A DNA stretch of 64,000 bases from Clostridium sp. CF012 (GCF_018861755.1 NZ_JAHLEF010000009.1:1-64000), one strand, 5' to 3'. Counted from the first letter of the stretch, positions 19,325-29,000 are shown. Program-made: numbers and translations. The notes: generated from the letters alone by a model not told the origin.

Positions 19325-20101
19325 TCATTCCCACACTTTCCATGATGCTTGATTATTGTCCCATAGTTTTTCAAGTAATTCCTTATCTCTCATAGTGTCC
19401 ATGCACTGCCAGAAACCATAATGACAGAAAGCCTTAAGCTGCCCCTCCAAAGCAATTTTTTCTAACGGTTCTTTTTCAAAAGTCGCAGAATCACCATCGA
19501 TATAGTCAATGATCTCCGGGTTTAACACCATATATCCAGCGTTAATCCAGCCACCATCTTCTTTAGATTTTTCCTTAAAACTGTTAATCCCTCCATTGTC
19601 GTCAATATCAAGCATTCCGAAACGTCCTCTGGTCTGAATGGCTGTAATAGTAGCTATCTTACCATGTGATTTGTGAAAATCAACAAGCTCTTTAATATTC
19701 ACATCAGTGACACCATCACCATAAGTAAGCATAAATGTCTCATTTCCGATATACTCTTTAACTCTCTTTATACGTCCACCGGTCATTGTATTTAAACCTG
19801 TGTCAATTAATGTGACTTTCCACGGCTCTGTATTATTATTGTGTACGGTCATCTTGATATCTTCTCTGAAGTCAAAAGTGACATCTGCCATATGCAGATA
19901 ATAACCCGCGAAAAACTCTTTTATTGCATACTGCTTGTACCCACAGCATATAATAAACTCATTATAACCAAAGGATGCATAGTACTTCATTATATGCCAA
20001 AGGATTGGCTTTTCACCAATTTCTATCATGGGCTTTGGTATTAAATGGCTTTCCTCACTAATTCTCGTACCCAGCCCACCAGCTAAAATTACAACCTTCA
20101 T
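19325..20101 (-). CDS. rfbF: glucose-1-phosphate cytidylyltransferase
   Basis: 258 aa, the standard length. Nucleotidyl transferase motif GGLGTRISEESHLIPKPM at the N-terminus and MLTYGDGVTDVN further on, as in RfbF/AscA. Makes CDP-glucose from CTP and glucose-1-phosphate, committing carbon to 3,6-dideoxyhexoses. First gene of a five-gene operon; the GGAAGGAAGGAG site is strong. Promoter expected in 20102-20400. Confidence 0.93.
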   Translation of the reverse strand: MKVVILAGGLGTRISEESHLIPKPMIEIGEKPILWHIMKYYASFGYNEFIICCGYKQYAIKEFFAGYYLHMADVTFDFREDIKMTVHNNNTEPWKVTLIDTGLNTMTGGRIKRVKEYIGNETFMLTYGDGVTDVNIKELVDFHKSHGKIATITAIQTRGRFGMLDIDDNGGINSFKEKSKEDGGWINAGYMVLNPEIIDYIDGDSATFEKEPLEKIALEGQLKAFCHYGFWQCMDTMRDKELLEKLWDNNQASWKVWE

Positions 20102-20400
20102 TGTTACTCCTTCCTTCCTATTTTAGTTTAAATAAATTGTTACAAATGTCTCCTTTATTGTATACAGGAATATATAACCTACTACCTTTAGGCTAAACAC
20201 TTTTACACAAATGTTTATTCTAGTAATAAAAAGAACTTTGTATCCAGCTAAAAAAATCTTTATTCCAATGATTACTGCCATGCGAGTTTTGCCTTTATGG
20301 AAAGTTTTACATAATAAAAAACTCATTTGGATATTTCATTTGGTTACAAGGCTAGAAGCAAGCTACAAAGTTACTTTTGCATGCAATTATAAGTAGTATG
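20102..20400. other. intergenic region upstream of rfb operon
   Basis: 299 bases between rfbF and the next glycosyltransferase on the same strand. Short open frames exist on both strands but have no ribosome binding site or recognisable product. I see no clear terminator; it probably holds the rfb promoter. Confidence 0.4.
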
Positions 20401-21486
20401 TTACTTATTAAAATTATTTACTAATACTTGGCCATCCTCTTTCAAATGCTCTTTTACTATTTTTAAAAATTTTCGAATTTCAATTAAATTATCTGGTATA
20501 TTTGAAAAGATTATATAATCAAAAAATTTGTCTTCATAACTCAACTCGCAATATTCAATGTTTCCGATTATAATTTTTGCAAAAGTTTTCGCTATTTCCC
20601 TAGCATTTATATTTGGTTCTATGCCATAGACATTAGCATTTTTAAAAATATTTTTTATTTCAATTAGGTTAGCTCCACAGCCACATCCAATTTCTAATAC
20701 ATTAAATTCTTCTAACTTAGGTTTATCAATTAATTTAATTATTTCATAGCTTATATAATTTTCCCAATTAAATCCCCACTTTTCTTCAAACTTCTTTCGA
20801 TTAACTTTTAAAACTTCATAATACTCATAAGGATTTTCAGCAAAGGTAACACTACCATAATGATGTATAAAAGTATCTTTGCAAAGCATTAATCTATATC
20901 CCGATTTTCTTATTCTTAAAGAATAATCATCATCCTCAAAATTTCCTGGAGTAAACCTTTCATCCAATAGTCCAACTTTTTCTATCACTTCTCTTTTGAA
21001 GGATATGCAAAATCCAATTAATTTTAACCGTTCCTCCCACTTATTTTTATCAGAAATATTATATTTTACTGCAAAACTTATCATTTCTTCCATATTATTA
21101 TAGTCCGCACGTATTTGCTGATAATAACCACACATATTAGTAACTGCCCCAACTGCTCCTATATCTTCAGAACTATACAAACATTTATTTAAATTCTTAA
21201 GCCAATTTGGGGTAACCACCACATCATTGTTTAAAAGTAGAATATTATCGCCCTTAGCAATGTTTATTCCCTGATTACAGCCTTTTGGAAAACCAAGACC
21301 TTCTTTATTAAATATTTTTTTAATTTCTAGCTGGTTATTTAACCAATCAACGGTCCCATCAGTAGAATTGTTATCTACTACAATAATTTCATAATTATTT
21401 TTATCTGTATATTTTCTTATGCTTTCAATACAAAGCTTTGTATATTTAAGTTTATTGTGAGTTAAAATTACTATACTTGTAATCAT
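20401..21486 (-). CDS. GT2 glycosyltransferase fused to a small methyltransferase-like domain
   Basis: 361 aa. Residues 1-230 are a GT-A family 2 glycosyltransferase: SIVILTHNKLKYTKLCIESI at the start, VVDNNSTDGT nucleotide site and LLLNNDVV for the metal-binding aspartate, then NFEDDDYSLRIRKSG. Residues about 265-361 look like a Rossmann SAM-binding domain (VLEIGCGCGANL) but stop short of the full methyltransferase fold. The methyltransferase may be a degraded or regulatory remnant, or act on the glycan being built. ATG with GGAGG six bases before it. Forms an operon with the next upstream gene (67-base gap). Confidence 0.85.
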   Translation of the reverse strand: MITSIVILTHNKLKYTKLCIESIRKYTDKNNYEIIVVDNNSTDGTVDWLNNQLEIKKIFNKEGLGFPKGCNQGINIAKGDNILLLNNDVVVTPNWLKNLNKCLYSSEDIGAVGAVTNMCGYYQQIRADYNNMEEMISFAVKYNISDKNKWEERLKLIGFCISFKREVIEKVGLLDERFTPGNFEDDDYSLRIRKSGYRLMLCKDTFIHHYGSVTFAENPYEYYEVLKVNRKKFEEKWGFNWENYISYEIIKLIDKPKLEEFNVLEIGCGCGANLIEIKNIFKNANVYGIEPNINAREIAKTFAKIIIGNIEYCELSYEDKFFDYIIFSNIPDNLIEIRKFLKIVKEHLKEDGQVLVNNFNK

Positions 21487-21553
21487 ACTATTCCTCCACC
21501 ATAAATTTTATTCACAATTGATTTTCTCTAAAAAGTCCATACTATATAACCAA

Positions 21554-23050
21554 TTAAGCTCTATCATCAAATACTTCGCATCTAAATAGCCTTTCAAGCA
21601 GGTAATAATCCATAAATTTTTTCTCATCATATAGAATACACTCTTCAGGATTTTTTAAAAAATTCGTTTCAGAATTTATATGATTATTATGAACATGCCA
21701 ACCCCTTGCTATCTCTTGGGGGCTATACCTTGCTTTCCTTTCCATCAATACTTTTTTTAAACCATGATGTTGTGACCTATAAGAATAATGCTTTAGCAAA
21801 AATTTAAAGGGAAATATTTTCCGACCATAGAATCTTATTTCATGACCACCTGAATTTGCAAGATCAAATGCAACATTTATTCTCTTCCAGGTGTCTATTC
21901 TTGTGAATTTTTGAATAATTGTAGTGTATTTAAAGTATTTTTCAAAATCTCCCCCAGTAAATCCATTATCAACTGGACAAAAATCAATAATATTACAGTC
22001 AATTGCATTAAATCCCATTTTATCTACCAAGTATATGGATTCTTTTAAATTCAAACCTTCCCAGGGACCCCTTTTAATTTCATCTGCGTCAGTATGCATA
22101 AACCAATCCGCATCAAGCTCTTTTGATAATTGTTCTTTCCTTTTTAATATTTTCATCCATTCATAATATTTTGTAGGTCCTTCTTTAGGAAACCTCTCAA
22201 AACCGATAATTTTATTTTCTATATACAAATTTTGTATTATTTCAAAAGTTGAATCCGTCGACCAGTTGTCCATAATATAGACATCCATTCCATTTTCTTT
22301 TAATTTTGAAACTGAATCATATATTATATCTTCTTCATTAATAACTGACATAATCGCCACTACTCTAAATTTTTTTATATTTTCATCTATTATATTTTCA
22401 TTATTTTTACCAATAATACATAATATATTTTCTCTTAATTCCTCTTTATTCTTATTACTAAGTCCAATAAAATGCAAATTGAAATCATAATACTTTATAG
22501 TTTTTTTAAATTCATCTATTGTCCATATGGCTTCATCAGAATTACTAAATGACCTATCTAAAGTACTTATTAATCCAATTTTTGAATTCTCCATAAAATC
22601 TTTAATGTTACTTAATAGACATCCTTTATTTTTCACTTTTTCTAAAGCATTACTGCATAAAATCATTGATGCTTTGAGTAATTTCGCAGGTAAATTTATT
22701 TTATTTGGAAAATCCAGATCGCATTTAATGTACCATACGCCGTCATAATCTATTACCCTTTCTACAATATTCAGATCTATTCCAATTATCGTATATTTAT
22801 TTTTAAGTTCTAATAAGTAGGGTAAGTTCATACATCCTACATCGATTATAAATTCACATTCAAAACTACTTGCAATTTTATCTATTAATTTAATATTATT
22901 CGCAAATTTTTTTACGTCTTTATAACCTTCTTTTCCAAAATATGAGCTGTAATCAACTTTTCCTTTGAGCTCATTATTTATAAAATAATTAACTTTACTT
23001 AACTCTTTTTCTTTTTTATTATAGCTTTCTTCATTAATAACTAAACTCAT
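21554..23050 (-). CDS. bifunctional SAM-methyltransferase-like / GT2 glycosyltransferase
   Basis: 498 aa. Residues about 50-190 carry a Rossmann-like SAM region (FIIDVGCMNLPYLLELKNK, acidic IIGIDLN) of the class I methyltransferase type. Residues about 225-490 are a family 2 glycosyltransferase of the Glyco_tranf_2_4 kind: VVAIMSVINEEDII, IMDNWSTDST, and WFMHTDADE with the metal-binding DAD. The order is the reverse of the next gene, where the transferase comes first. Both would act on glycans made from activated sugars in the cytosol. RBS AGGGGGA. Confidence 0.8.
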   Translation of the reverse strand: MSLVINEESYNKKEKELSKVNYFINNELKGKVDYSSYFGKEGYKDVKKFANNIKLIDKIASSFECEFIIDVGCMNLPYLLELKNKYTIIGIDLNIVERVIDYDGVWYIKCDLDFPNKINLPAKLLKASMILCSNALEKVKNKGCLLSNIKDFMENSKIGLISTLDRSFSNSDEAIWTIDEFKKTIKYYDFNLHFIGLSNKNKEELRENILCIIGKNNENIIDENIKKFRVVAIMSVINEEDIIYDSVSKLKENGMDVYIMDNWSTDSTFEIIQNLYIENKIIGFERFPKEGPTKYYEWMKILKRKEQLSKELDADWFMHTDADEIKRGPWEGLNLKESIYLVDKMGFNAIDCNIIDFCPVDNGFTGGDFEKYFKYTTIIQKFTRIDTWKRINVAFDLANSGGHEIRFYGRKIFPFKFLLKHYSYRSQHHGLKKVLMERKARYSPQEIARGWHVHNNHINSETNFLKNPEECILYDEKKFMDYYLLERLFRCEVFDDRA

Positions 23051-23274
23051 AATTTTTCCCCCTATATATACCTCTACACAAAAAAATTGTAATTATGTCT
23101 ATAACCATATTAACTAATTGTCTATTTATACATAGTTTTACCGCTCAGTATATTATATTAATCTACTACCTGCTTTTGTTACATAAATAAAAAGATTACT
23201 ACATTAATTTAATGCAGTAACCTTCAATAATTTTTCTAATGATTCATAAATGCATGATATTTCTAGTTGTATTT

Positions 23275-24852
23275 TTACCTATTATTAAATATTCGTTTCA
23301 AAAGAGAATCATTAGTTTTAGAGTTACTTAGCTTTGCGTTTAGGTCCTCCAATTGATTTCTCAAAATCCCAACTTCTTCGATAAAAGATAGTATTTTACT
23401 TTCATTTTCCAAATTATCCATATCTTGATTAGAAGTTTTCTCTTGCAATTTTGTAATTTGTTTTTGTTTTTCGTTAAACTGGTCTTTAAAAATTAATATT
23501 TCTTTTCCTTGCTCCATACTCACACTTTCTAATTCATTGATTTTCTTTTCTTTATTTATTAAACTCTCTTGAAGATAATCTATATTTCCATTTAATAGAT
23601 TCTTATCCTCTTGAAATTTTATATACTGTGTATTTATATCTTTCAATCTATTTTCATAAATTTGAACCTTAATAGAATATTCTTGTATATTATTCTTTAG
23701 TAGAGTAATTACATCATCTTTCTGTTTGAGTTGTTTTTCGTATAACAGCATTTTATTATAAGCAACACTTAAATATGATTTAGCTTCTAATAAACATTGG
23801 TCACATTCTATATTTTTATTAACTATACTACTATCTAAAGTATTATATTCATTTGGGATTATTAAAACTTCAACTTCATCATCATCCATTACGTACATTT
23901 CATTTATTATTAAATTCCTAATAGTCCTAGTTAAATTAGACTTATATATTGATTTTATAACATCCAATGAAGCTAATAATTCAATACTTGATGGCGAACT
24001 AAATGTTTTGCCTTTGTCCTTTGTGAAACAGTTATATATTTCATTATTATTTATCCAGGAACAATATATATGGCCTTCTATTGAAAAAACTGAACAGGAT
24101 TTTATATTCGTACCCTCAAATAATACATTATGTCCTTCTTTAATAGCTTCGCTCTGTGAATAAATTAAGATATCCTTTTCCTTTTCCTTTTTTATATATA
24201 ATGAATGTATAGAATTGTTAATTGACAATAACGAGTAATCTATAAATGGACTACCACTTTCATCTATTATTTTAAACTCTGACCATCTATCAAATTCAGG
24301 ATTTAAAACTTTATATCCAAGTTTATAGTTTTTTTGAGATTTTTGATACATAATTAATAGCTCATTGTTGTCATCTGCAACAATAGTGAAAGAATAATTA
24401 TATTTATCATTGCTTTTATCTATTATTTTAGGAGATGTTAGATTAAAATTTTCATCTACTACTTGATGAAATAGTGTTCTAATTTTAGTTTCTTTATTGA
24501 GTACATTATAAAATAAATAAATTTTATTTTTATTCAATATAGCCTTAAAAGAGATATCATATATTTCAGTAGTCTTTTCTAGAATAACTATATCCTCACT
24601 CCATTTACTTTCCTTTAAAATCCGTAACTTTATATTTCCCTTTAAATCTTCATATAAGAAATATATATCATCATTAGGAAGCAATAGCACAGAAAAATTC
24701 CCACTACTCTCTTTTTCTAGTACTTGATAACTAGACTCTTTCTCTTCATTTAGTTTTCTACATAAAATACCCCTGTTTTTATCATATGTAAAATTCCAAG
24801 TAGTATAGTCTGATTGCTTTATAACATAAAAAACCTTTCCAGGTAAAAACAT
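23275..24852 (-). CDS. beta-propeller-like protein with C-terminal coiled coil
   Basis: 525 aa, no close family recognised. Residues 1-300 show repeated short beta-strands with aromatic and polar turns (IYFLYEDLKGNIKLRIL, IYLFYNVLNKETKIR, HIYCSWINNNEIYNC), suggesting a sialidase- or WD-like propeller. Residues about 355-510 are heptad-rich and highly charged, a long coiled coil. No signal peptide. It stands immediately upstream of the two hybrid glycosyltransferases and next to the Cys-rich protein, so a scaffold or structural coat protein, or a glycosylation partner, is a reasonable guess. Confidence 0.6.
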   Translation of the reverse strand: MFLPGKVFYVIKQSDYTTWNFTYDKNRGILCRKLNEEKESSYQVLEKESSGNFSVLLLPNDDIYFLYEDLKGNIKLRILKESKWSEDIVILEKTTEIYDISFKAILNKNKIYLFYNVLNKETKIRTLFHQVVDENFNLTSPKIIDKSNDKYNYSFTIVADDNNELLIMYQKSQKNYKLGYKVLNPEFDRWSEFKIIDESGSPFIDYSLLSINNSIHSLYIKKEKEKDILIYSQSEAIKEGHNVLFEGTNIKSCSVFSIEGHIYCSWINNNEIYNCFTKDKGKTFSSPSSIELLASLDVIKSIYKSNLTRTIRNLIINEMYVMDDDEVEVLIIPNEYNTLDSSIVNKNIECDQCLLEAKSYLSVAYNKMLLYEKQLKQKDDVITLLKNNIQEYSIKVQIYENRLKDINTQYIKFQEDKNLLNGNIDYLQESLINKEKKINELESVSMEQGKEILIFKDQFNEKQKQITKLQEKTSNQDMDNLENESKILSFIEEVGILRNQLEDLNAKLSNSKTNDSLLKRIFNNR

Positions 24853-24940
24853 TACTCTATCCCTTCTTTTAAATTATTCTTTATATAAAATATGCTAAAC
24901 ATATTGATAATTATAACTTTAATTTTTTTCAGCAACTAGC

Positions 24941-24967
24941 ACACATTCTGAACTAATTCATATTATG
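24941..24967 (+). promoter_or_regulatory. weak sigma-K-like promoter before Cys-rich gene
   Basis: AC at 24941-24942, 16 bases, then CATATTATG at 24959-24967; one base off the CATANNNTA pattern. Supported mainly by the match with the better copy at 13045-13071. Confidence 0.25.
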
Positions 24968-25023
24968 TTAGTGTGAAGACATAAATTTAGAAATATTTAT
25001 ATTCATTTATAGGGGAGGTAAGT

Positions 25024-25812
25024 ATTATAAAAAAATTTGATACAAAAAAAGAAATTAAGGACATAATGCTAGAAATGGAAAGTCTATCCGAAAAACAGAT
25101 AGCAACTACATTAACTGAGGAAACACTACTAGAGCTTATGGAATCAAATGGAATCAACGCTACTAAGAGTGGATTTAGAGCTATTCCTACATGTACTCCT
25201 GACTGTTCAGACTGTGTAAAGACAATAGATTTCTGCACTAAAACATCCATTTCAAAATGTTTTGCTGTAAATGTTGACAATAAACTTACAACTATACAGT
25301 ATAACAGTTCCTTGTTTGCCTTTACAGATCCTTGTCCTTGTAATGTTATCTGTTCACCTGGCGTAGGCTGTCCCGATTTTTGCATATCCTTATATCCTTT
25401 AAGGGTAGTTGGATGTATTCAATATAGAGCCTTTACAGGTAATGCTATAGGTGACGCCTGTGCCGGCGGCCTTTGCGGAGGAACTCTTAATGGTGCAATA
25501 AGCGTTGAAGGATCACTTTGCGTAAATAATATTGTAAGTTATCAACAATGTCCACCATCATTAAGTGAAACACAACCTAAATTTATACCTGCTACTAGTA
25601 TTACTGCTACTGTAACGGCTTCTCAAGAACAATGTGAAGATTGTTCTTCCGTAGCTGGTAATTCTTGTGATAATACTGTTGTAAAATTCACTGGTTCATT
25701 TAAACTACCAGACGTATTCCCTTCACCTTCTTGCTCTAACACACCGTGTCCAACACCAGTTTGCCCAACAATTTGTCCTCCAACACCAAGTTGTTCTCCA
25801 TGCTGTAGATAA
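25024..25812 (+). CDS. Cys-rich structural protein, probable spore-surface component
   Basis: No family recognised. From the first internal ATG (25066) the product is 248 aa, but a strong GGGGAGG at 25012-25018 stands five bases before an in-frame ATT (25024), and the intervening codons (IIKKFDTKKEIKD) read like real protein, so I set the start at ATT (262 aa). About 30 cysteines are spread over the protein in CxxC and CxC forms, and the tail is Cys/Pro-rich (NTPCPTPVCPTICPPTP). A glycine-rich turn DACAGGLCGGTLNG lies midway. No signal peptide. Flanked by glycosyltransferases on both sides; cross-linked exosporium or coat protein is my inference. Confidence 0.6.
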   Translation: MIKKFDTKKEIKDIMLEMESLSEKQIATTLTEETLLELMESNGINATKSGFRAIPTCTPDCSDCVKTIDFCTKTSISKCFAVNVDNKLTTIQYNSSLFAFTDPCPCNVICSPGVGCPDFCISLYPLRVVGCIQYRAFTGNAIGDACAGGLCGGTLNGAISVEGSLCVNNIVSYQQCPPSLSETQPKFIPATSITATVTASQEQCEDCSSVAGNSCDNTVVKFTGSFKLPDVFPSPSCSNTPCPTPVCPTICPPTPSCSPCCR

Positions 25813-25823
25813 TTAAAATCTGT

Positions 25824-25864
25824 AAAAAAGGATATCCTCACAAATGTGAGGATATCCTTTTTTT
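25824..25864. terminator. bidirectional terminator
   Basis: Perfect hairpin with arms GGATATCCTCACA / TGTGAGGATATCC and runs of A before and T after; it serves both the Cys-rich gene and the convergent glycosyltransferase. Confidence 0.92.
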
Positions 25865-25874
25865 AGTTGTAACA

Positions 25875-26810
25875 TTAAAATAAAACATTAAATTTGTTAA
25901 AGAAATACTCATCATCATAAATACGTTCTATTGCGTATTTATTTCTCTGACTTACAATTAACCCTGAATTTTTATTTATCTCAGACGCTGCATCAAAATA
26001 ATAATAATCTCTTTTAGCTATATCCATAACCTTTTTAAGTCTCCCCATTTCAAAATGTGAGCAAGCAAGACATATAGTATTATAGGTAACATTTGCAACA
26101 GTTACTTTATATGGATGACTTTTTCTAAAAAGATGTTGTACTATTACATCAGGATTAATAACTATTCTATATCCATAAAGCCATGCTTTAAGGCATATCT
26201 CTTCATCCTCTCTACCCCATACCTGAAAAAGATGATCAAATCCACCTATTTTATCAAATGCCTCTCTGGTTATTCCTAGAGCTGCACCACCTGCCAGTGG
26301 AATCTCATCTCCCTCCTTTGGTTTTTTTGAAAACCAAGTGACTTTAAATTCATCATTCCATGTCAGACCATAACCTGATGATGAGATATTTGTAATATCT
26401 GCAATACATGGTGCCACTAAAGAAGCCTTAGACTTCTCTAAAGTGTTAATTAAATTATCTGCCCACATATCGGGTACTTTTACATGTGCATCAAAGAAAA
26501 ATAAGTATTTTCCCTTAGCAACTTTTGCCCCCATATTTCTTGCTGCTGCTGCGCCTATATTATTAGTATTAATTAAAATAATATCTCTGTATTTGTCTTC
26601 ACTTATATAAGATTTCAAAAAATCTGTACTTCCATCTGTTGAAGCATCATCTATTACAACGATTTCACATTTAAGATGATTTTTAGACTCCAGTAATGAA
26701 TCTATTGTCCATTTTATATTGTTAACCTCATTTTTACAAGGAATAATTATCGAAACATCTACGTCGCTTGCATCTTCTATTTCATATAATTCAATATTAT
26801 TTTCTATCAA
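25875..26810 (-). CDS. GT2 glycosyltransferase, polypeptide GalNAc-transferase-like
   Basis: 311 aa; TTG start with AGGGG seven bases before. GT-A fold: VSIIIPCKNEVNNIKW, VVIDDASTDGS, then FFFDAHVKV with a D-x-H metal motif (Asp107-His109) and VWGREDEEICLKAW (residues 197-210). D-x-H together with WG-x-E-D-x-E is the pattern of GT27-like and related enzymes that glycosylate polypeptides, so this enzyme may put the first sugar on a protein. Convergent with the Cys-rich protein gene, which is an obvious candidate acceptor. Acceptor and donor are inference. Confidence 0.8.
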   Translation of the reverse strand: MIENNIELYEIEDASDVDVSIIIPCKNEVNNIKWTIDSLLESKNHLKCEIVVIDDASTDGSTDFLKSYISEDKYRDIILINTNNIGAAAARNMGAKVAKGKYLFFFDAHVKVPDMWADNLINTLEKSKASLVAPCIADITNISSSGYGLTWNDEFKVTWFSKKPKEGDEIPLAGGAALGITREAFDKIGGFDHLFQVWGREDEEICLKAWLYGYRIVINPDVIVQHLFRKSHPYKVTVANVTYNTICLACSHFEMGRLKKVMDIAKRDYYYFDAASEINKNSGLIVSQRNKYAIERIYDDEYFFNKFNVLF

Positions 26811-26987
26811 AATTCAACCCCTCTGATAATTGATACACTTAATATTTATTATATTTATGTATTAAAATAATGTACCTGTTTTTTATATCTGTATATAGAT
26901 ATAAACATAGTTAACAATAATTGTATAGGCGAATAATATATATCAAACAATTAAATTTCTATTAAAATCTAAGTTCGGGGGAATATT

Positions 26988-27746
26988 ATGATTGAAGAAT
27001 TCAATAGAGAGAAGATATTAATTAAGCAGTATAGAGCAACATTAAAACAAGATTATAATCCTGGAGTATCTATAATTGCTTGTACTAATAAAGTTAATTA
27101 TATTGATAATATTTTCATAAACTATACAAGGTCTAATTATCCTATAAAAGAATTACTTTTAATTATAAACAATAATAAAATTAGTTTAGAAGAATATAAG
27201 CTTAAAGCTGCGAATTTCAATTGCGTTAAAATATTTCAAATGGATGAAACGTGTAGCCTTGGTGAATGTTTGAATTTTGGAGTTGAAAAATCTAAATATG
27301 ATTATATTTCTAAAATGGATGATGATGATTATTATGGCTCTAATTATTTAGAGGATACTATGAATGTATTTAAATATACTGATGCCAAAATAACAGGAAA
27401 ATTAACTTGTTTTGTATATTTTGAAAAAAACAATACTTTAGGTATTGCCTTCGGAAATGCAGAGTCCAAATATGTTTACGCAGTGGCTGGAGGCACTATT
27501 ATAGCTAAAAAAGAGGTTTTTGATAGTGTTAAATTTGGAAATTTGCCTTGTGGAGGAGACCAACTATTTCTTAAAGATTGTTATGAATCAGGATTTAAAA
27601 TTTTTTCCGCTGATAAATACAACTATGTTCTAATGAGGCATGAAAATTTAGAGGATCATACTTGGAAAATAAGCTATGAAGATTTTATTAACGATGTTAA
27701 GATAGTTTCAGTTCTACCTGACTTCACTTCTATTATATCAGTATAA
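26988..27746 (+). CDS. family 2 glycosyltransferase
   Basis: 252 aa, ATG after CGGGGGA. GT-A fold with VSIIACTNKVNYIDN, then ISKMDDDDYYG holding the metal-binding aspartates, and GGDQLFLKDC near the C-terminus. Shorter than most GT2 enzymes and without membrane segments. Probably adds one sugar to a surface glycan. It begins a two-gene plus-strand unit with the next glycosyltransferase and is transcribed divergently from the GalNAc-transferase-like gene across a 177-base region. Confidence 0.82.
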   Translation: MIEEFNREKILIKQYRATLKQDYNPGVSIIACTNKVNYIDNIFINYTRSNYPIKELLLIINNNKISLEEYKLKAANFNCVKIFQMDETCSLGECLNFGVEKSKYDYISKMDDDDYYGSNYLEDTMNVFKYTDAKITGKLTCFVYFEKNNTLGIAFGNAESKYVYAVAGGTIIAKKEVFDSVKFGNLPCGGDQLFLKDCYESGFKIFSADKYNYVLMRHENLEDHTWKISYEDFINDVKIVSVLPDFTSIISV

Positions 27747-27885
27747 GAAAAACCTAAAATCAATATGTAAATAATAAAATTTAAAAATCACAAAATTATA
27801 CTGAATATGCTAAATAAAGATTTAATGACTATAGATATAAAAGTACTATAATTCAAATATTAAATTATTAAGGAAGGGATATACC

Positions 27886-28893
27886 ATGGAAAATTTTCAA
27901 GATTTAAAGTTAAATTATATTGATAAGAAGCCCAAAATTGCACTAATTACAGAAGTTAATGATTGGGCATTTGCAAATATTGCAAATCAATTAGAAAAAT
28001 ATTTAAGCAATTTTTTTGAATTTAAAATTATAGCAATGGTTGATATACAAGACTTAAATATGCTCATAGAATTAACAAAGGATTGTGAATTAATTCATTT
28101 TTTTTGGAGAACTCAAGTTATGATATTTGATGAAATATATATGAAAAATAATTTAAATATAAGTACAGCAGTATATGACCATTTGTTTTTAGATTCCAGT
28201 TCTTTAAGTGCAAATAAAAAAATATTCAAAGTATCACCCAATTATTATGTATCATCCGAAAAATTATATGATATATATAGTAATTTACCCTTTTGTAATA
28301 AACCAAAAGTTATTGCAGAAGATGGAGTGGATTTAAATTTATTTAAGCCTATTAATATTGAAAGATTAAAAAATATTTCTAAACGTGAAATTGTAATTGG
28401 TTGGTGTGGAAATAGTAAATGGTTAAGTGAAATAGAAGATTTTAAAGGAGTAGAGACAATTCTAAAACCGGCTATTGAACAACTAGTACATGAAGGCTAT
28501 CCAATTAAAATGTACTTTGCAGATAGAAATGAAAAAATGATTCCCCATAAAGAAATGGCAAACTATTATTCTAATATTGACCTATATGTTTGTACTTCTA
28601 AGATAGAAGGAACACCTAACCCTATTTTAGAGGCAATGGCATGTGGCATACCAATTATATCTACCGATGTCGGAATTGTTCCAGAAGTGTTTGGTGATAA
28701 ACAGAAACAATTTATATTAAAAGAAAGGTCGATTCAGTGTTTAAAGGAAGCAATAAAAAAGATTGTATCAGAATTTAAAATATTCATTGAACTTTCCGAA
28801 GAAAATTTAATGCAAATAAAACAATGGGATTGGTCTATAAGAGCTGTATATTTCAAAGAATTTTTTAAGTATTGTTTAAAAAATAAGAACTAG
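27886..28893 (+). CDS. family 4-type (GT-B) glycosyltransferase
   Basis: 335 aa, ATG with AAGGAAGGG. C-terminal half has the GT4 donor-binding run EGTPNPILEAMACGIPIIS and then DVGIVPEVFG; residues about 175-190 (IVIGWCGNSKW) start the second Rossmann lobe. The N-terminal lobe is shorter than in typical GT4 enzymes and begins with residues KIALITEVNDWAF. Retaining transfer from a nucleotide sugar is expected. Second gene of the plus-strand pair. Confidence 0.85.
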   Translation: MENFQDLKLNYIDKKPKIALITEVNDWAFANIANQLEKYLSNFFEFKIIAMVDIQDLNMLIELTKDCELIHFFWRTQVMIFDEIYMKNNLNISTAVYDHLFLDSSSLSANKKIFKVSPNYYVSSEKLYDIYSNLPFCNKPKVIAEDGVDLNLFKPINIERLKNISKREIVIGWCGNSKWLSEIEDFKGVETILKPAIEQLVHEGYPIKMYFADRNEKMIPHKEMANYYSNIDLYVCTSKIEGTPNPILEAMACGIPIISTDVGIVPEVFGDKQKQFILKERSIQCLKEAIKKIVSEFKIFIELSEENLMQIKQWDWSIRAVYFKEFFKYCLKNKN

Positions 28894-29000
28894 TCTGGAA
28901 GTGAATCAGTATAAGAAAAACCAGTGATATGAATAGTTTTAGAGCTTAAAATTAATATAACTTAAAGGGCATATTCCTAAGCCCTTTGAGTTTGTAAAAC

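Noticed and set aside
20123-20326. 67-codon open frame upstream of rfbF
   Set aside because: No ribosome binding site, no recognisable protein features, and an equally long frame on the other strand.
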